This document shows positions 8,215-16,824 of a DNA stretch of 64,000 nucleotides, piece after piece. The stretch comes from Streptomyces sp. FIT100 (GTDB lineage: Bacteria; Actinomycetota; Actinomycetes; Streptomycetales; Streptomycetaceae): contig NZ_CP075715.1 of assembly GCF_024584805.1 (NCBI RefSeq), positions 2,096,001-2,160,000 on the forward strand. The letters are read 5' to 3'. A program made the position numbers and the translations under genes. How positions within the stretch are numbered: position 1 is the first letter of the stretch; the number at the start of each line of letters is the position of its first letter. The notes under the pieces were generated by a model. The model was not told the origin of the DNA and did no database searches. It worked only from the letters and a program-made list of their open reading frames with translations.

Positions 8215-8354
8215 GCTGACACCAGGGCGGCGCCGGGGCGTACGTGGTGACGCCCCGTAACCGGCCACGGAGACGACACCACCGCCCCTCGCCGGGGCCG
8301 GCCACGGCTCTGGGAGGATGCCGGGAGCGAGCCGACCCGGCACCGGGAGACCAC

Positions 8355-8654
8355 GTGATCCGCGACCTCTACAACGTGCGCGAAGTACCGCACGAGGACG
8401 GCCCCACTCCGCTGACCGCGGAGGAGGAACAGCGGTGCCGCTCCGCTTTCTTCTCCCACATCGGCAACGAGATCGCCGCCAAGGGCTGGGCCCGCTTCCC
8501 CGCGTACACCCCGGAGGAGCGCAGGCGCCTCCACGACGTCGCGCGAGCGCTGAGCGAGCACTGGGGCCGGCTGGTCAGGGTCGAGGCGGAGGACGTCTGC
8601 GCCGTGCTCTTCACACTCGAAGACGCCGCACTGACGTCCGGGCCGGGCGCGTAG
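8355..8654 (+). CDS. Small acidic protein of unknown function
   Basis: 99 residues with a GTG start chosen because GGGAGA lies five bases upstream; the open frame to 8244 is Arg/Pro-rich and looks non-coding. The protein is soluble and acidic with a central FFSHIGNEIAAKGWARFPAY and alternating charged residues. No catalytic motif or membrane segment is visible. It lies 140 bp after the PAP2 gene on the same strand. Function unknown. Confidence 0.65.
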   Translation: MIRDLYNVREVPHEDGPTPLTAEEEQRCRSAFFSHIGNEIAAKGWARFPAYTPEERRRLHDVARALSEHWGRLVRVEAEDVCAVLFTLEDAALTSGPGA

Positions 8655-8802
8655 GCACCGAAGTCGGCGCCGGGGAGCGGCGTCGCCGTACGCCGAGGAA
8701 GTGGCGCGCGGACGGGGACAGCCGGGCCGGCGGCCCCTCCACGGACCGCCGGGATCCGCGGCCGGGGGCGCCTGGTAGCCGCACCTGCGGAAGGAGTTCC
8801 GA

Positions 8803-9656
8803 GTGGCGCAGGCACAGGACGTCGTCCTTCTGTGCGCGACATACTCGGCGCGTGTCTGCACGGCTCCGCCGTTCTCGACGGACTCCGCCCGAGCAGCGAC
8901 GTCGACGTGCTCGTCGTGGTCCGCCACCGCACCACGGCCCGGCAGCGCAGGGCGCGGAAAGGTGCTCGGCCTGCTGTTCCTTGGTGCCGTACTGGGCCAG
9001 GGCGTGGCAGGCCAGCGAGTGCACTGACGCCGCGCTGGTCGAGGGCTGCTGGAGATCTCGGGCGGCCCGGCCCGGCTCGGCCCGACCCCGCCCGGCCCGT
9101 CGAACTGACGGTCGTCGTCCAGTCCGACGTCCGCCCCTGGCGCTATCCGCCGCGCTGCGAGTTCCTGTACGGCGAGTTCCTGTACGGCGAGTGGCTGCGC
9201 GACGCGTACGAGCGCGGGCGGACGCCGTCCCCGCAGCCGTGCCCCGATCTCGCGCCGCTGATCACCATGGCGCTGCGGGGGAACGCCCCGCTCCACGGGC
9301 CGCCGCCGGCCGCGCTGTTCGATCCCGGCCCGCACGAGGACCTCCGGCGCGCGATCGTCGCCGGTGTCCCGGAGCTGCTCGACGACCTGGAGTCGGACAC
9401 CCGCAACGTCCTCCTCACGCTCGCCCGCATCTGGATGACGCCGGCGACCGGCACCATCGGGTCCAAGGACGCGGCCGCGGCCGTGGGCGCTCCCCCGGCT
9501 CCCGGCGCAGCACCGCCCCGTACCGGCCCATGCCCGGGCCGTCTACGCCGGGAAGGTGCCGGAACGCCGGGACGAGCTGTCGCCGCGTGTCCGCCCGTGC
9601 GACGACCGTCTGGTCGCCGTCATCGACGGGCTTGCCGCGGAGCGCCAGGGGTGTCC
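8803..9656 (+). pseudogene. Decayed aadA-type aminoglycoside nucleotidyltransferase
   Basis: Remnant of an ANT(3'')/ANT(9)-type gene. A GTG at 8803 with AAGGAG upstream begins VAQAQDVV; after a frameshift the frame gives CLHGSAVLDGLRPSSDVDVL, the nucleotidyltransferase core with the GS and DxD residues. At about 8955-9027 foreign sequence interrupts it. Reading resumes with LVEG and LLEISG in shifted frames, then VELTVVVQSDVRPWRYPP and NVLLTLARIWMT. A tandem 15-bp duplication encodes EFLYG twice. A one-base insertion near 9485 moves the end (RAVYAGKVPERRDELSPR) to a third frame. The tail runs into the 3' end of the minus-strand gene at 9620. It cannot encode a working enzyme. Confidence 0.8.
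8955..9027 (-). other. Antisense acyl-CoA dehydrogenase fragment inside the aadA remnant
   Basis: Read on the minus strand, 8961-9024 gives VHSLACHALAQYGTKEQQAE followed by HL, which resembles the acyl-CoA dehydrogenase segment ending in GTEEQK. No more of that family is visible on either side, where aadA-like sequence continues on the plus strand (RQRRA before, ALVEG after). It looks like a short insertion of unrelated coding DNA. Confidence 0.5.
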
Positions 9657-10381
9657 GGTGACGCCGGTGGGGCGACCAGGTCAGGGGACTGATCCGCCCG
9701 CCGCAGCGCCTCGGCGACGAATCCGCCGGACTTCAGCTCCTCGACGAGCTCCCGCAGGAACCGCACGGTCTCCGGCCGCCGGGCCCTGGTCGTACCCACC
9801 GCCTGCCGGATCTCCATGAAGCGGCCGTCGATCAGCCTCACTTCGCGATGCTCCGCGACGAACGCGGCCATCGGCTGCCGGATCCCGGCCGCTGCCTCCA
9901 GCCCATCGGCGCGGAACGCGTCGACTCCCTCCTCCCCGCGCACCACAGTTGCGTGCCGCAGCGTGCGGGAGAGGAAGAGGTCGTACGCGGAGCCGCGCTT
10001 CACGCCGATGCGTACACCGGGCCGGTCGACGTCGGCGACGGCGGAGAGGTCCGAGTCGCGAGGGACGGCGTACACCCCCTCGATCACGACGTACGGCGCG
10101 GTGAAGGCGACCTCCGCCTCACGCGCGGGCTCGACCGCCAGGAAGCAGATGTCGGCCCGGCCCGTCGCCATCGCCTCGTACGACTTGCGCGCCGCGTCGA
10201 AGCAGACGAACTCCACCGGCACACCGAGCCGTGCCCCGATCTCCCGCGCGAGGTCGACCGTCACCCCGGCCGGCGCCGACGGGGTGCCCTGGGCCAGGAC
10301 CGGGTTCCCGAGATTGATGGAGGCCCGCAGCGCGCCGGTGGGCGCCAGGTCCTCGGTGACGGCAGCGGTCGTGATCCCCAT
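9620..10381 (-). CDS. Substrate-binding-domain protein (SBP_bac_3) without signal peptide
   Basis: 253 residues of the amino-acid-binding-protein fold (family 3): GALRASINLGNPVLAQG near the start, GVTVDLAREIGARLGVPVEF, the GRADICFLAVEPAREAEVAF segment and GVRIGVKRGSAYDLFL. No signal peptide or lipobox is present, so a soluble cytoplasmic protein is likely. Homologues of this kind may be stand-alone binding proteins or cyclohexadienyl-dehydratase-like enzymes. No transporter genes lie near it. Its 3' end overlaps the tail of the aadA remnant. Confidence 0.8.
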   Translation of the reverse strand: MGITTAAVTEDLAPTGALRASINLGNPVLAQGTPSAPAGVTVDLAREIGARLGVPVEFVCFDAARKSYEAMATGRADICFLAVEPAREAEVAFTAPYVVIEGVYAVPRDSDLSAVADVDRPGVRIGVKRGSAYDLFLSRTLRHATVVRGEEGVDAFRADGLEAAAGIRQPMAAFVAEHREVRLIDGRFMEIRQAVGTTRARRPETVRFLRELVEELKSGGFVAEALRRADQSPDLVAPPASPDTPGAPRQARR

Positions 10382-10437
10382 GGCGCGGAGTGTAGATCAG
10401 CCCCCTGGCGTCGGCTGCCGCCGCGTCCTCGCCGATG

Positions 10438-11202
10438 TCACTGGGTCGCCGTGACGATGCAGCGCCGCAGCTCTCCGATCGCATCAGGGGTGCCCTCGAC
10501 CGTCACCTCCGTCCGCTCGCCGGCGCCCTCCCGGTTCCACACCCATCGCAGCAGGGCCGTCGGCGGGCCGGTCACCGTCACGTCGGCGGCGTTCTCCCCG
10601 GCACCGTCCTCGACGAGGAACGTCCCTGGACCGGTCCGCACCCGCCACTGCGCCCCGTCGGTGCGGAGCACGTACGTTCTGCCCGGGGAGCCGGCCAGGA
10701 TGTCGGTGAAGTAGTCGCCCCACTCGGCAACGCCGAAGGCCACGAACACCTTGAGCAGTTCGTCGACACCGTCGACGGCGAGGCCGTCCCCCACCGGAGC
10801 CACCGGCTGCCCGGTGCCGAGTTCGGCGTCGATGCGGTGAATGAGCGTCTCTTGCGCCATCCGCCGGATCCAGAAGCCGACGGTCTGGTCGGGGGTGTAC
10901 CAGGAACCGGCCGGATCCTCCGGCTCCCGGGCTGCGAACTCGTCGAGCAGCCCGGCGTACGCCCGGTCCAGCAGCCGCAGCGGCTCCTCGTCCGCGAGCT
11001 CCTTCGGCGGCCACGGGCTGGGCTCGGCGTTCTCGCGCATGGCCAGGGTCTTGTGCAGGTACACCTCGCCGACGTGGCGGGCCAGGTCGGCGACGGTCCA
11101 GCCGGGACAGCTCGGCACCGACGCGGCGGGGTCGGTGTGCACGAGAGCCCGCAGGCGCGCGAAGTCGGCCGCGAGGTGGTCGAGATAGCGGGAGAAGTCC
11201 AT
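10438..11202 (-). CDS. Maleylpyruvate isomerase-family (DinB-like) protein
   Basis: 254 residues resembling actinobacterial mycothiol-dependent maleylpyruvate isomerase-like proteins. The N-terminal DinB-type bundle has VPSCPGWTVADLARHVGEVY and a later conserved segment ETLIHRIDAE with metal-binding-type His. A C-terminal sterol-carrier-like segment begins near DVTVTGPPTALLRW. The start is placed at the ATG at 11202 (MDFSRYL); the open frame extends to 11319 but that part is Arg/Pro/Gly-rich. No strong ribosome binding site is seen. The substrate is unknown. The 217 bp to glnE show no other feature. Confidence 0.8.
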   Translation of the reverse strand: MDFSRYLDHLAADFARLRALVHTDPAASVPSCPGWTVADLARHVGEVYLHKTLAMRENAEPSPWPPKELADEEPLRLLDRAYAGLLDEFAAREPEDPAGSWYTPDQTVGFWIRRMAQETLIHRIDAELGTGQPVAPVGDGLAVDGVDELLKVFVAFGVAEWGDYFTDILAGSPGRTYVLRTDGAQWRVRTGPGTFLVEDGAGENAADVTVTGPPTALLRWVWNREGAGERTEVTVEGTPDAIGELRRCIVTATQ

Positions 11203-11419
11203 GCCGGAGAGTTCAGCACATGGCCGGGCCCGGACGGCCGGCTTCCGGCTCACCGAACCGCTGGGCCCCCGGCTGCGGCCGCCCGACCGCCCGGCCGCCG
11301 GACCGGGCCCGGCGGGCATCGTGTGCCCGCTTCTGCCGGCTGGGGCGTCGAGCGAGGGCCTCGGGCGGTCGGACCCCGCGGACAGTCAAGCCCCGTACAC
11401 GCTCAGGCCAGGTAGACGG

Positions 11420-14407
11420 TCAGGCCCCGTAGAAGAGCTCCTCCACCACGGCCCGGGCCCGCCGCGTCGTCCTGCGGTAGTCGTCGAGCATGGCCCCGAC
11501 ATGCCCCGACTCGTACCCCAAGTACCGCCCCACCGCGCCCAGTTCGCGCGAGTCCGACGGAAAGGTGTCGCCGGGCCGGCCGCGTACCAGCATCACACCG
11601 TTGCGGACGCGGCTCGCCAGGACCCAGGCGTCGTCGAGGATCTGGGCGTCCTCCGTGGACAGCAGCCCCGCGGCGTGCGCGGCGGCGAGGGCCTCGCGGG
11701 TGCGGGTCGTGCGCAGTCCGGGCTCGGCCCAGCCGTGGCGCATCTGGAGGAGCTGGACCGTCCACTCGACGTCGCTGAGACCGCCGCGGCCCAGCTTGGT
11801 GTGGAGGGTCGGGTCGGCGCCGCGCGGCAGGCGTTCGGACTCCATACGGGCCTTGAGACGGCGGATCTCGCGGACCGCCTCCTCGCCGAGGCCCTCGACC
11901 GGATAGCGCAGCGGATCGATCAGTTCGACGAAGCGCGCTCCCAGGTCGGTGTCGCCCGCCATCGGTTCGGCGCGCAGCAGGGCCTGGCTCTCCCACACCA
12001 GCGACCAGCGCCGGTAGTACGCGCCGTAGGAGGCGAGCGTGCGCACCAGCGGGCCGCTCTTGCCCTCCGGGCGCAGGTCGGCGTCGATGAGCAGCGGCGG
12101 GTCGGAGGTGGGCACCTGCAGCAGGCGGCGCAGTTCGGCGACGACGGTGTTCGCGGCCTGTGCGGCCTCGTGCTCGTCGACGCCCTCGCGCGGCTCGTGG
12201 ACGAAGAGCACGTCGGCGTCGGAGCCGTACGACAGCTCGTGGCCGCCGAAGCGGCCCATGCCGATGACGGCGAAGCGGGTGGGGAGCTCGTCGCCCCACT
12301 TCTCCCGTACGACGGCACGCAGCGCGCCCGCGACGGTCGCCGCGTTGAGGTCGGTGACGGCGTTGCCGACGCGGTCGACGAGCGCGCCGGGGTCCTGTTC
12401 GGCGGGGCTCTCCTCGGTGCCGTACGAGCCGATCAGATCGGCCGCGGCGGTGCGGAACAGCTCGCGCCGCCGCACCCCGCGGGCGGCCGCGACCGCCGCC
12501 TCCGCGCCGGTGGCGCGGCCGACCGCGGCCAGTACCTCCTGCTCCAGGTGGTCCCGGCCGCGCGGCCGCAGGCCCTCCGGGTCGCCGAGCAGGGCGACCG
12601 CCTCGGGGGCGCGCAGCAGCAGGTCGGGGGCGAGCCGGCCGGCGGACAGGACGCGGGCGAGGTTCTCCGCTGCCGCGCCCTCGTCGCGGAGCAGCCGCAG
12701 GTACCAGGGGGTCTTGCCGAGCGCGTCGGACACCTTGCGGAAGCCGAGCAGGCCGGCGTCCGGATCGGCCGAGTCCGCGAACCAGCCCAGCAGCACCGGC
12801 AGCAGGGTCCGCTGGATCGCCGCCTTGCGCGAGACGCCGGACGACAGGGCCTCCAGATGGCGCAGCGCGGCGGCCGGGTCGCCGTATCCGAGCGCTTCGA
12901 GCCGCTGCCCTGCGGCCTGGGTGCTGAGCCGGGTCTCGCCGGGCGCGAGCTGGGCGACGGCGTCCAGGAGCGGCCGGTAGAAGAGCTTCTCGTGCAGCCG
13001 CCGTACGACGGAGGCGTGCCGTCGCCACTCCTTGTTCAGCTCGGCGACGGGGTCGGTGCGCAGCCCGAGCGAGCGTCCGAGGCGGCGCAGGTCCTCCTCG
13101 CCCTCGGGGACGAGATGGGTGCGGCGCAGCCGGTGCAGCTGGATGCGGTGCTCCATGGCGCGCAGGAAGCGGTACGCGTCGTCGAGCTGGGCGGCGTCCA
13201 TACGGCCCACGTAGCCGCCGGCCGCGAGCGCCTTCAGCGCGTCGAGGGTGCTGCCGCTGCGCAGCATCGCGTCGCTGCGGCCGTGCACCAACTGGAGGAG
13301 CTGGACGGCGAACTCGACGTCCCGCAGCCCGCCGGGGCCGAGCTTCAGCTCGCGCTCTATCCGGTCGACGGGGATGTTGTCGACGACGCGGCGGCGCATC
13401 TTCTGCACGTCGGGGACGAAGTTCTCGCGCTCCGCGGCCTGCCAGACGAGCGGCGACACGGCCTCGATGTACTCGGCGCCGAGCTCGGGGTCCCCGGCCA
13501 CCGCCCGTGCCTTGAGCAGCGCCTGGAACTCCCAGGTCTTCGCCCACCGCTGGTAGTACGCGAGATGGCTGGTGAGGGTGCGGACGAGCGGGCCGTTGCG
13601 GCCCTCGGGGCGCAGATTGGCGTCGACGGGCCAGATCGTGCCCTCGACGGTGGTCTCCGAGCAGATGCGCATGAGGTGCGAGGCGAGCCGGGTCGCGGCC
13701 TTCAGCGCGGTGGGCTCGTCGGCCCCTTCGACGGGCTCGCCCACGAAGATGACGTCGACGTCGGAGACGTAGTTGAGCTCGTGGCCGCCGCACTTGCCCA
13801 TCGCGATCACCGCGAGCCGGCACACGGCGGCGTCCTCGGGCGCGGCGCCACGGGCGATGGCGAGCGCCGCGCGCAGGGTCGCCGTGGCGAGGTCGGCGAG
13901 CTCGGCGGCGGTCTGGGCGACGTCGGTGGTGCCGCAGACGTCGCGGGCCGCTATGGACAGCAGACAGCGCCGGTAGGCGACGCGCAGCGACACCGGGTCG
14001 GTGGCCTCGGCGAGCCCGCGCTCGAACTCCTCCACACCCGGGTGGAGGTCGGTCGCCTCGTACATCACGAGCGCCTGCCAGTCGCGCGGGTGCCGCGCGA
14101 GGTGGTCGCCGAGCGCCTCGGACGCGCCGAGCACCCCGAGCAGCCGGTCGCGCAGGGGCTTCGCGGAGATCAGCGTGTCGAGCAGGACCTGCCGCTCCTC
14201 GGGCGGCTGCGCCTCGACGAGCCGTACGAGCCCGCGCAGGGCCAGGTCGGGGTCGGCGGTGGCGCCCAGCGCGTCGAGGAGGACGGAGTCGGTGCGTACG
14301 GGGGTCATCTCGGGCAGTTCGAGGAACCGTTCGGCGACGGCGGGGTGGGTGAATCCGTGCCGCAGCAAACGGGTGAACGTACTGCTTCTGCGCCCCGGCA
14401 CCGTCAT
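11420..14407 (-). CDS. glnE: Bifunctional glutamine synthetase adenylyltransferase/deadenylase GlnE
   Basis: 995 residues, the normal length for GlnE. It adds AMP to, and removes it from, glutamine synthetase in response to nitrogen status. Two homologous halves are visible, each with a nucleotidyltransferase core: MGKCGGHELNYVSDVDVIFV at about residues 205-225 (deadenylylating half) and GMGRFGGHELSYGSDADVLF at about 715-735 (adenylylating half). Both keep the DxD metal ligands. The ATG start (TVPGRRSSTFTRLLRHGF) matches Streptomyces homologues. glnA2 lies 2.4 kb away on the same strand, but the classical GlnE target is GlnA (GSI), which is not in this window. Confidence 0.97.
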   Translation of the reverse strand: MTVPGRRSSTFTRLLRHGFTHPAVAERFLELPEMTPVRTDSVLLDALGATADPDLALRGLVRLVEAQPPEERQVLLDTLISAKPLRDRLLGVLGASEALGDHLARHPRDWQALVMYEATDLHPGVEEFERGLAEATDPVSLRVAYRRCLLSIAARDVCGTTDVAQTAAELADLATATLRAALAIARGAAPEDAAVCRLAVIAMGKCGGHELNYVSDVDVIFVGEPVEGADEPTALKAATRLASHLMRICSETTVEGTIWPVDANLRPEGRNGPLVRTLTSHLAYYQRWAKTWEFQALLKARAVAGDPELGAEYIEAVSPLVWQAAERENFVPDVQKMRRRVVDNIPVDRIERELKLGPGGLRDVEFAVQLLQLVHGRSDAMLRSGSTLDALKALAAGGYVGRMDAAQLDDAYRFLRAMEHRIQLHRLRRTHLVPEGEEDLRRLGRSLGLRTDPVAELNKEWRRHASVVRRLHEKLFYRPLLDAVAQLAPGETRLSTQAAGQRLEALGYGDPAAALRHLEALSSGVSRKAAIQRTLLPVLLGWFADSADPDAGLLGFRKVSDALGKTPWYLRLLRDEGAAAENLARVLSAGRLAPDLLLRAPEAVALLGDPEGLRPRGRDHLEQEVLAAVGRATGAEAAVAAARGVRRRELFRTAAADLIGSYGTEESPAEQDPGALVDRVGNAVTDLNAATVAGALRAVVREKWGDELPTRFAVIGMGRFGGHELSYGSDADVLFVHEPREGVDEHEAAQAANTVVAELRRLLQVPTSDPPLLIDADLRPEGKSGPLVRTLASYGAYYRRWSLVWESQALLRAEPMAGDTDLGARFVELIDPLRYPVEGLGEEAVREIRRLKARMESERLPRGADPTLHTKLGRGGLSDVEWTVQLLQMRHGWAEPGLRTTRTREALAAAHAAGLLSTEDAQILDDAWVLASRVRNGVMLVRGRPGDTFPSDSRELGAVGRYLGYESGHVGAMLDDYRRTTRRARAVVEELFYGA

Positions 14408-14566
14408 TCCGCAGCCTCCGCATCACGCGCCCGACATCCCGCACCCGATCAAGGGCCCGGTCCGAGCGTAGCCCGAGCCTCCGGTTCGCGATGAGTCCGG
14501 TCGGCGGGCGGAGTCGGTACTTCGCAGGGACCATATGAAGAACCGGGCAACCGGGAGGATTCCGCC

Positions 14567-15127
14567 ATGCCGACGCAGTCACCGCCCCAGGAACCGCAGA
14601 CCCAGGAACCGCCGACCCAGGAACCGCGGACCGACCTCGACCCGCGCTACAGCTCCCCCGCCGCCACGCCGACACCGTGGTCCGACGCCGTCGCACTGCT
14701 GGAGAAGGCCGAGGTCTTCTGGCTCTCGACGGTACGGCCCGACGGCCGCCCCCATGTCACCCCGCTGCTCTGCCCCTGGCTGGACGGGGCGCTGTACTTC
14801 ACCACGGGTGAGGACGAGCGCAAGGCCCGCAACCTCGCCGCCAACCCGCACGTCGTCCTCACGACCGGCACGAACACGTCCGGCGGCGGCTGCGACCTGG
14901 TTGTCGAGGGCGAGGCGGTCCGGATCGGCGACGAGGAGCGGCTGGGCCGGCTGGCCGAGGCGTGGGAGGCGAAGTACGGCCCGGTGTGGCACTTCGAGGT
15001 GCGGGACGGGGCCTTCCACTCCCCGGGCGGGGGCCGCGCCCTGGTCTTCGAGGTCGCACCCGCCACGGCCTTCGGCTTCGCCAAGGGCGACGTCTACGGC
15101 CAGACCCGCTGGCGGTTCAGGGCCTGA
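14567..15127 (+). CDS. Pyridoxamine 5'-phosphate oxidase-family flavoprotein
   Basis: 186 residues. The first 25 are a Gln-Glu-Pro-rich repeat (QEP four times) that looks disordered. The split-barrel FMN/F420-binding domain follows with VFWLSTVRPDGRPHVTPLL and LYFTTGEDERKARNLAANPH. These proteins commonly bind FMN or F420; the substrate is unknown. GGGAGG sits 9 bases before the ATG. It is divergent from glnE (159 bp apart), and a VOC protein follows 54 bp downstream on the same strand. Confidence 0.85.
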   Translation: MPTQSPPQEPQTQEPPTQEPRTDLDPRYSSPAATPTPWSDAVALLEKAEVFWLSTVRPDGRPHVTPLLCPWLDGALYFTTGEDERKARNLAANPHVVLTTGTNTSGGGCDLVVEGEAVRIGDEERLGRLAEAWEAKYGPVWHFEVRDGAFHSPGGGRALVFEVAPATAFGFAKGDVYGQTRWRFRA

Positions 15128-15181
15128 ACCGCCCGATCCGCCTGATCCGTCCGACACGACGCACGAGGGAGGCACCCCGGC

Positions 15182-15622
15182 GTGGAATGGACCCTCGAAG
15201 TGATCGTCATCCCGGTCACCGACATCGACCGGGCCAGGACCTTCTACGCCGACCAGTGCGGCTTCGACGTCGACCACGACACCCGCATCGGCAAGGGCGT
15301 CCGCATCATCCAGCTGACCCCGCCCGGCTCCACCTGCTCGATCGTCATCGGCGAGGGCATGCCACCGGCGCCCGGCCATACGTCCATGCCCCCCGGCGCG
15401 ATCCAGGGCCTCCAGCTCTGCGTCCCGGACATCGAGACGGCCCACGACGACCTCCTCGCCCGCGGCGTCGCCGTCAGCGCGGTCCAGCACGTGTCCCCCA
15501 CGGGCTGGGCCCAGGGCAAGGGCGAGCCCTGGAACTCCTTCGTCTTCTTCACCGACCCCGACGGCAACGGCTGGGTCGTACAGGAGGCGCCGGTGCCCCT
15601 GGCGGAACGCCGCCGTTCTTGA
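15182..15622 (+). CDS. VOC-superfamily (glyoxalase/dioxygenase-like) protein
   Basis: 146 residues with one VOC module: IVIPVTDIDRARTFYADQCG at the N-terminus and SFVFFTDPDGNGWVVQE at the C-terminus, the paired beta-alpha-beta-beta-beta units that form a metal-binding cavity. The GTG start at 15182 is preceded by GAGGGAGG. Possible roles are glyoxalase-type isomerisation, ring cleavage or drug binding; the sequence does not decide. Likely cotranscribed with the upstream flavoprotein. Confidence 0.85.
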   Translation: MEWTLEVIVIPVTDIDRARTFYADQCGFDVDHDTRIGKGVRIIQLTPPGSTCSIVIGEGMPPAPGHTSMPPGAIQGLQLCVPDIETAHDDLLARGVAVSAVQHVSPTGWAQGKGEPWNSFVFFTDPDGNGWVVQEAPVPLAERRRS

Positions 15623-15638
15623 TGTGCGTGCGGGGCCC

Positions 15639-16055
15639 TTACGGGCGGCGGCCCCACGCGGAGATCATCGGGGAGGTGGCGAGGTCGAGGCGGCCCGAAG
15701 CGACGTTCGCAAGATGCCGATCGATCTCCTCGTCGGTCGCGAGTCCTGCCGCGACCAGCCTGTCGCGCACGTGCCGGACCGTCGCCGCCTCCAGGGTGTC
15801 GCTGGCCGCGGACGTGACCGGGAAGTAGGCGTCCGCGGTGACGTCGGCCAGTCCCGCTTCCCGCAGCAGCCGGGGGAGCTTGCGTCCGTAGGACAGGTCG
15901 GCACCGCCGGCCGCCAGAAGCGAGCGGAATCCGGCCCGCAACCTGTTGGCCAGCGCCTGCTCGGCCCCGTACTCGTCCAGGCAGATCAGCGGCTGCGACG
16001 CCGGATCGGCGTCCTCCACCAGCAGCCACCCGCCGGGCCGCAGCGCACCGGCCAT
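15639..16055 (-). pseudogene. C-terminal remnant of a SAM-dependent methyltransferase
   Basis: 138 codons from an internal ATG, MAGALRPGGWLLVEDADP, to SPMISAWGRR. This corresponds to the second half of a class I methyltransferase, starting at the post-motif-II LRPGGWLLVED strand. Homologous-looking sequence continues a few codons upstream of the ATG (RDRALRA) without a start. The SAM-binding GxGxG half is missing, and the promoter region of the divergent gene at 16164 occupies its place. Probably non-functional. Confidence 0.65.
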
Positions 16056-16163
16056 CGCGCGCAGGGCCCGGTCCCGGGAAATTCGCGGGCAGCGCCCCCG
16101 CCATCCGTCCTATCGTGTACCGCCGCCGCCCGCGCCGGGACGGCCGACAGGAGAGGCGGCGGA

Positions 16164-16688
16164 GTGCCGGACGCATACAAGGTGATGCTGGACGCCGAGT
16201 TGAGCAAGGCGTTCGACGTGTGGTCCGGGTATCTGGACGCCCGGACGGGCGCGGAGCCACAGGCCCACGCCCGACTGCGCTCCATGCTGGAGTCGGCCCG
16301 CGCGGCCGCCGCCGAGGGCGGTCCCGTCACCGCACGCACCTTGGTGGCCGATATGTACGACGAAGCCAGGGAAGCCGGCCTTCCCTGGGCTCCCTCGCCG
16401 CCCCGCCCCTGCGAGGCGGACCGGCAGGTGCGGGACTACGCCAAGGACGTCCTGCCACAGGTGCTCCCTCTGGGCCTGCGGGACCGTCTCGACCACATCA
16501 CGGTCTCCCTGTACGTCACGGGCCACCGCCTCCAGACCGCCTCCAGCCTCGACGCGGCCACCCGCCAGGACATCCTCTACGTCACCGCCCGCGCGGGGAT
16601 GGCCCTTGATCTCGCCCACCCGGACTCGGCGCAGCGCGAACTGGAACGCCTCAAGGCGATCGCGCGACGCTGCGGCGTGGAGCCCTGA
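16164..16688 (+). CDS. Conserved hypothetical soluble protein
   Basis: 174 residues, mostly helical, with no membrane segment. The GTG start (PDAYKVMLDAELSKAFDVW) is chosen because GGAGAGG lies about 7 bases upstream. Recognisable stretches are VSLYVTGHRLQTASSL and LAHPDSAQRELERLKAIARR. No catalytic motif was identified and I do not recognise the family. It converges on glnA2, with a strong hairpin between the two stops. Confidence 0.65.
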   Translation: MPDAYKVMLDAELSKAFDVWSGYLDARTGAEPQAHARLRSMLESARAAAAEGGPVTARTLVADMYDEAREAGLPWAPSPPRPCEADRQVRDYAKDVLPQVLPLGLRDRLDHITVSLYVTGHRLQTASSLDAATRQDILYVTARAGMALDLAHPDSAQRELERLKAIARRCGVEP

Positions 16689-16753
16689 GAGCCAGGTCGT
16701 AGCCGTCGAGCCAGTACCGGACGGCCCACAGACGGCCCAGGGCCGGTAAGACG

Positions 16754-16790
16754 CCGGAGGGCCGACGGTTCGCGGCCGTCAGCCCTCCGG
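16754..16790. terminator. Bidirectional hairpin terminator
   Basis: CCGGAGGGC with GCCCTCCGG as outer arms and GACGG/CCGTC inside, loop TTCGCGG. It lies between the convergent stops at 16688 (plus) and 16825 (minus). No U-tract follows, as is usual in Streptomyces. Confidence 0.7.
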
Positions 16791-16824
16791 ATCGTCTCAA
16801 CAACAGACCTACGCTGACCTGCGC

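Noticed and set aside
11203..11319. 39-residue N-terminal extension of the maleylpyruvate isomerase-like protein
   Set aside because: Arg/Pro/Gly-rich sequence with no homology-like pattern; MDFSRYL is the natural start.
11201..14494. 1097-codon open frame on the plus strand opposite glnE
   Set aside because: An antisense shadow of glnE created by high GC3; composition is Gly/Ala/Arg/Val-rich with no domain, while the minus strand encodes a complete GlnE.
11403..14696. Second 1097-codon frame on the glnE strand, shifted
   Set aside because: Arg/Pro/Ala-rich out-of-frame shadow without motifs.
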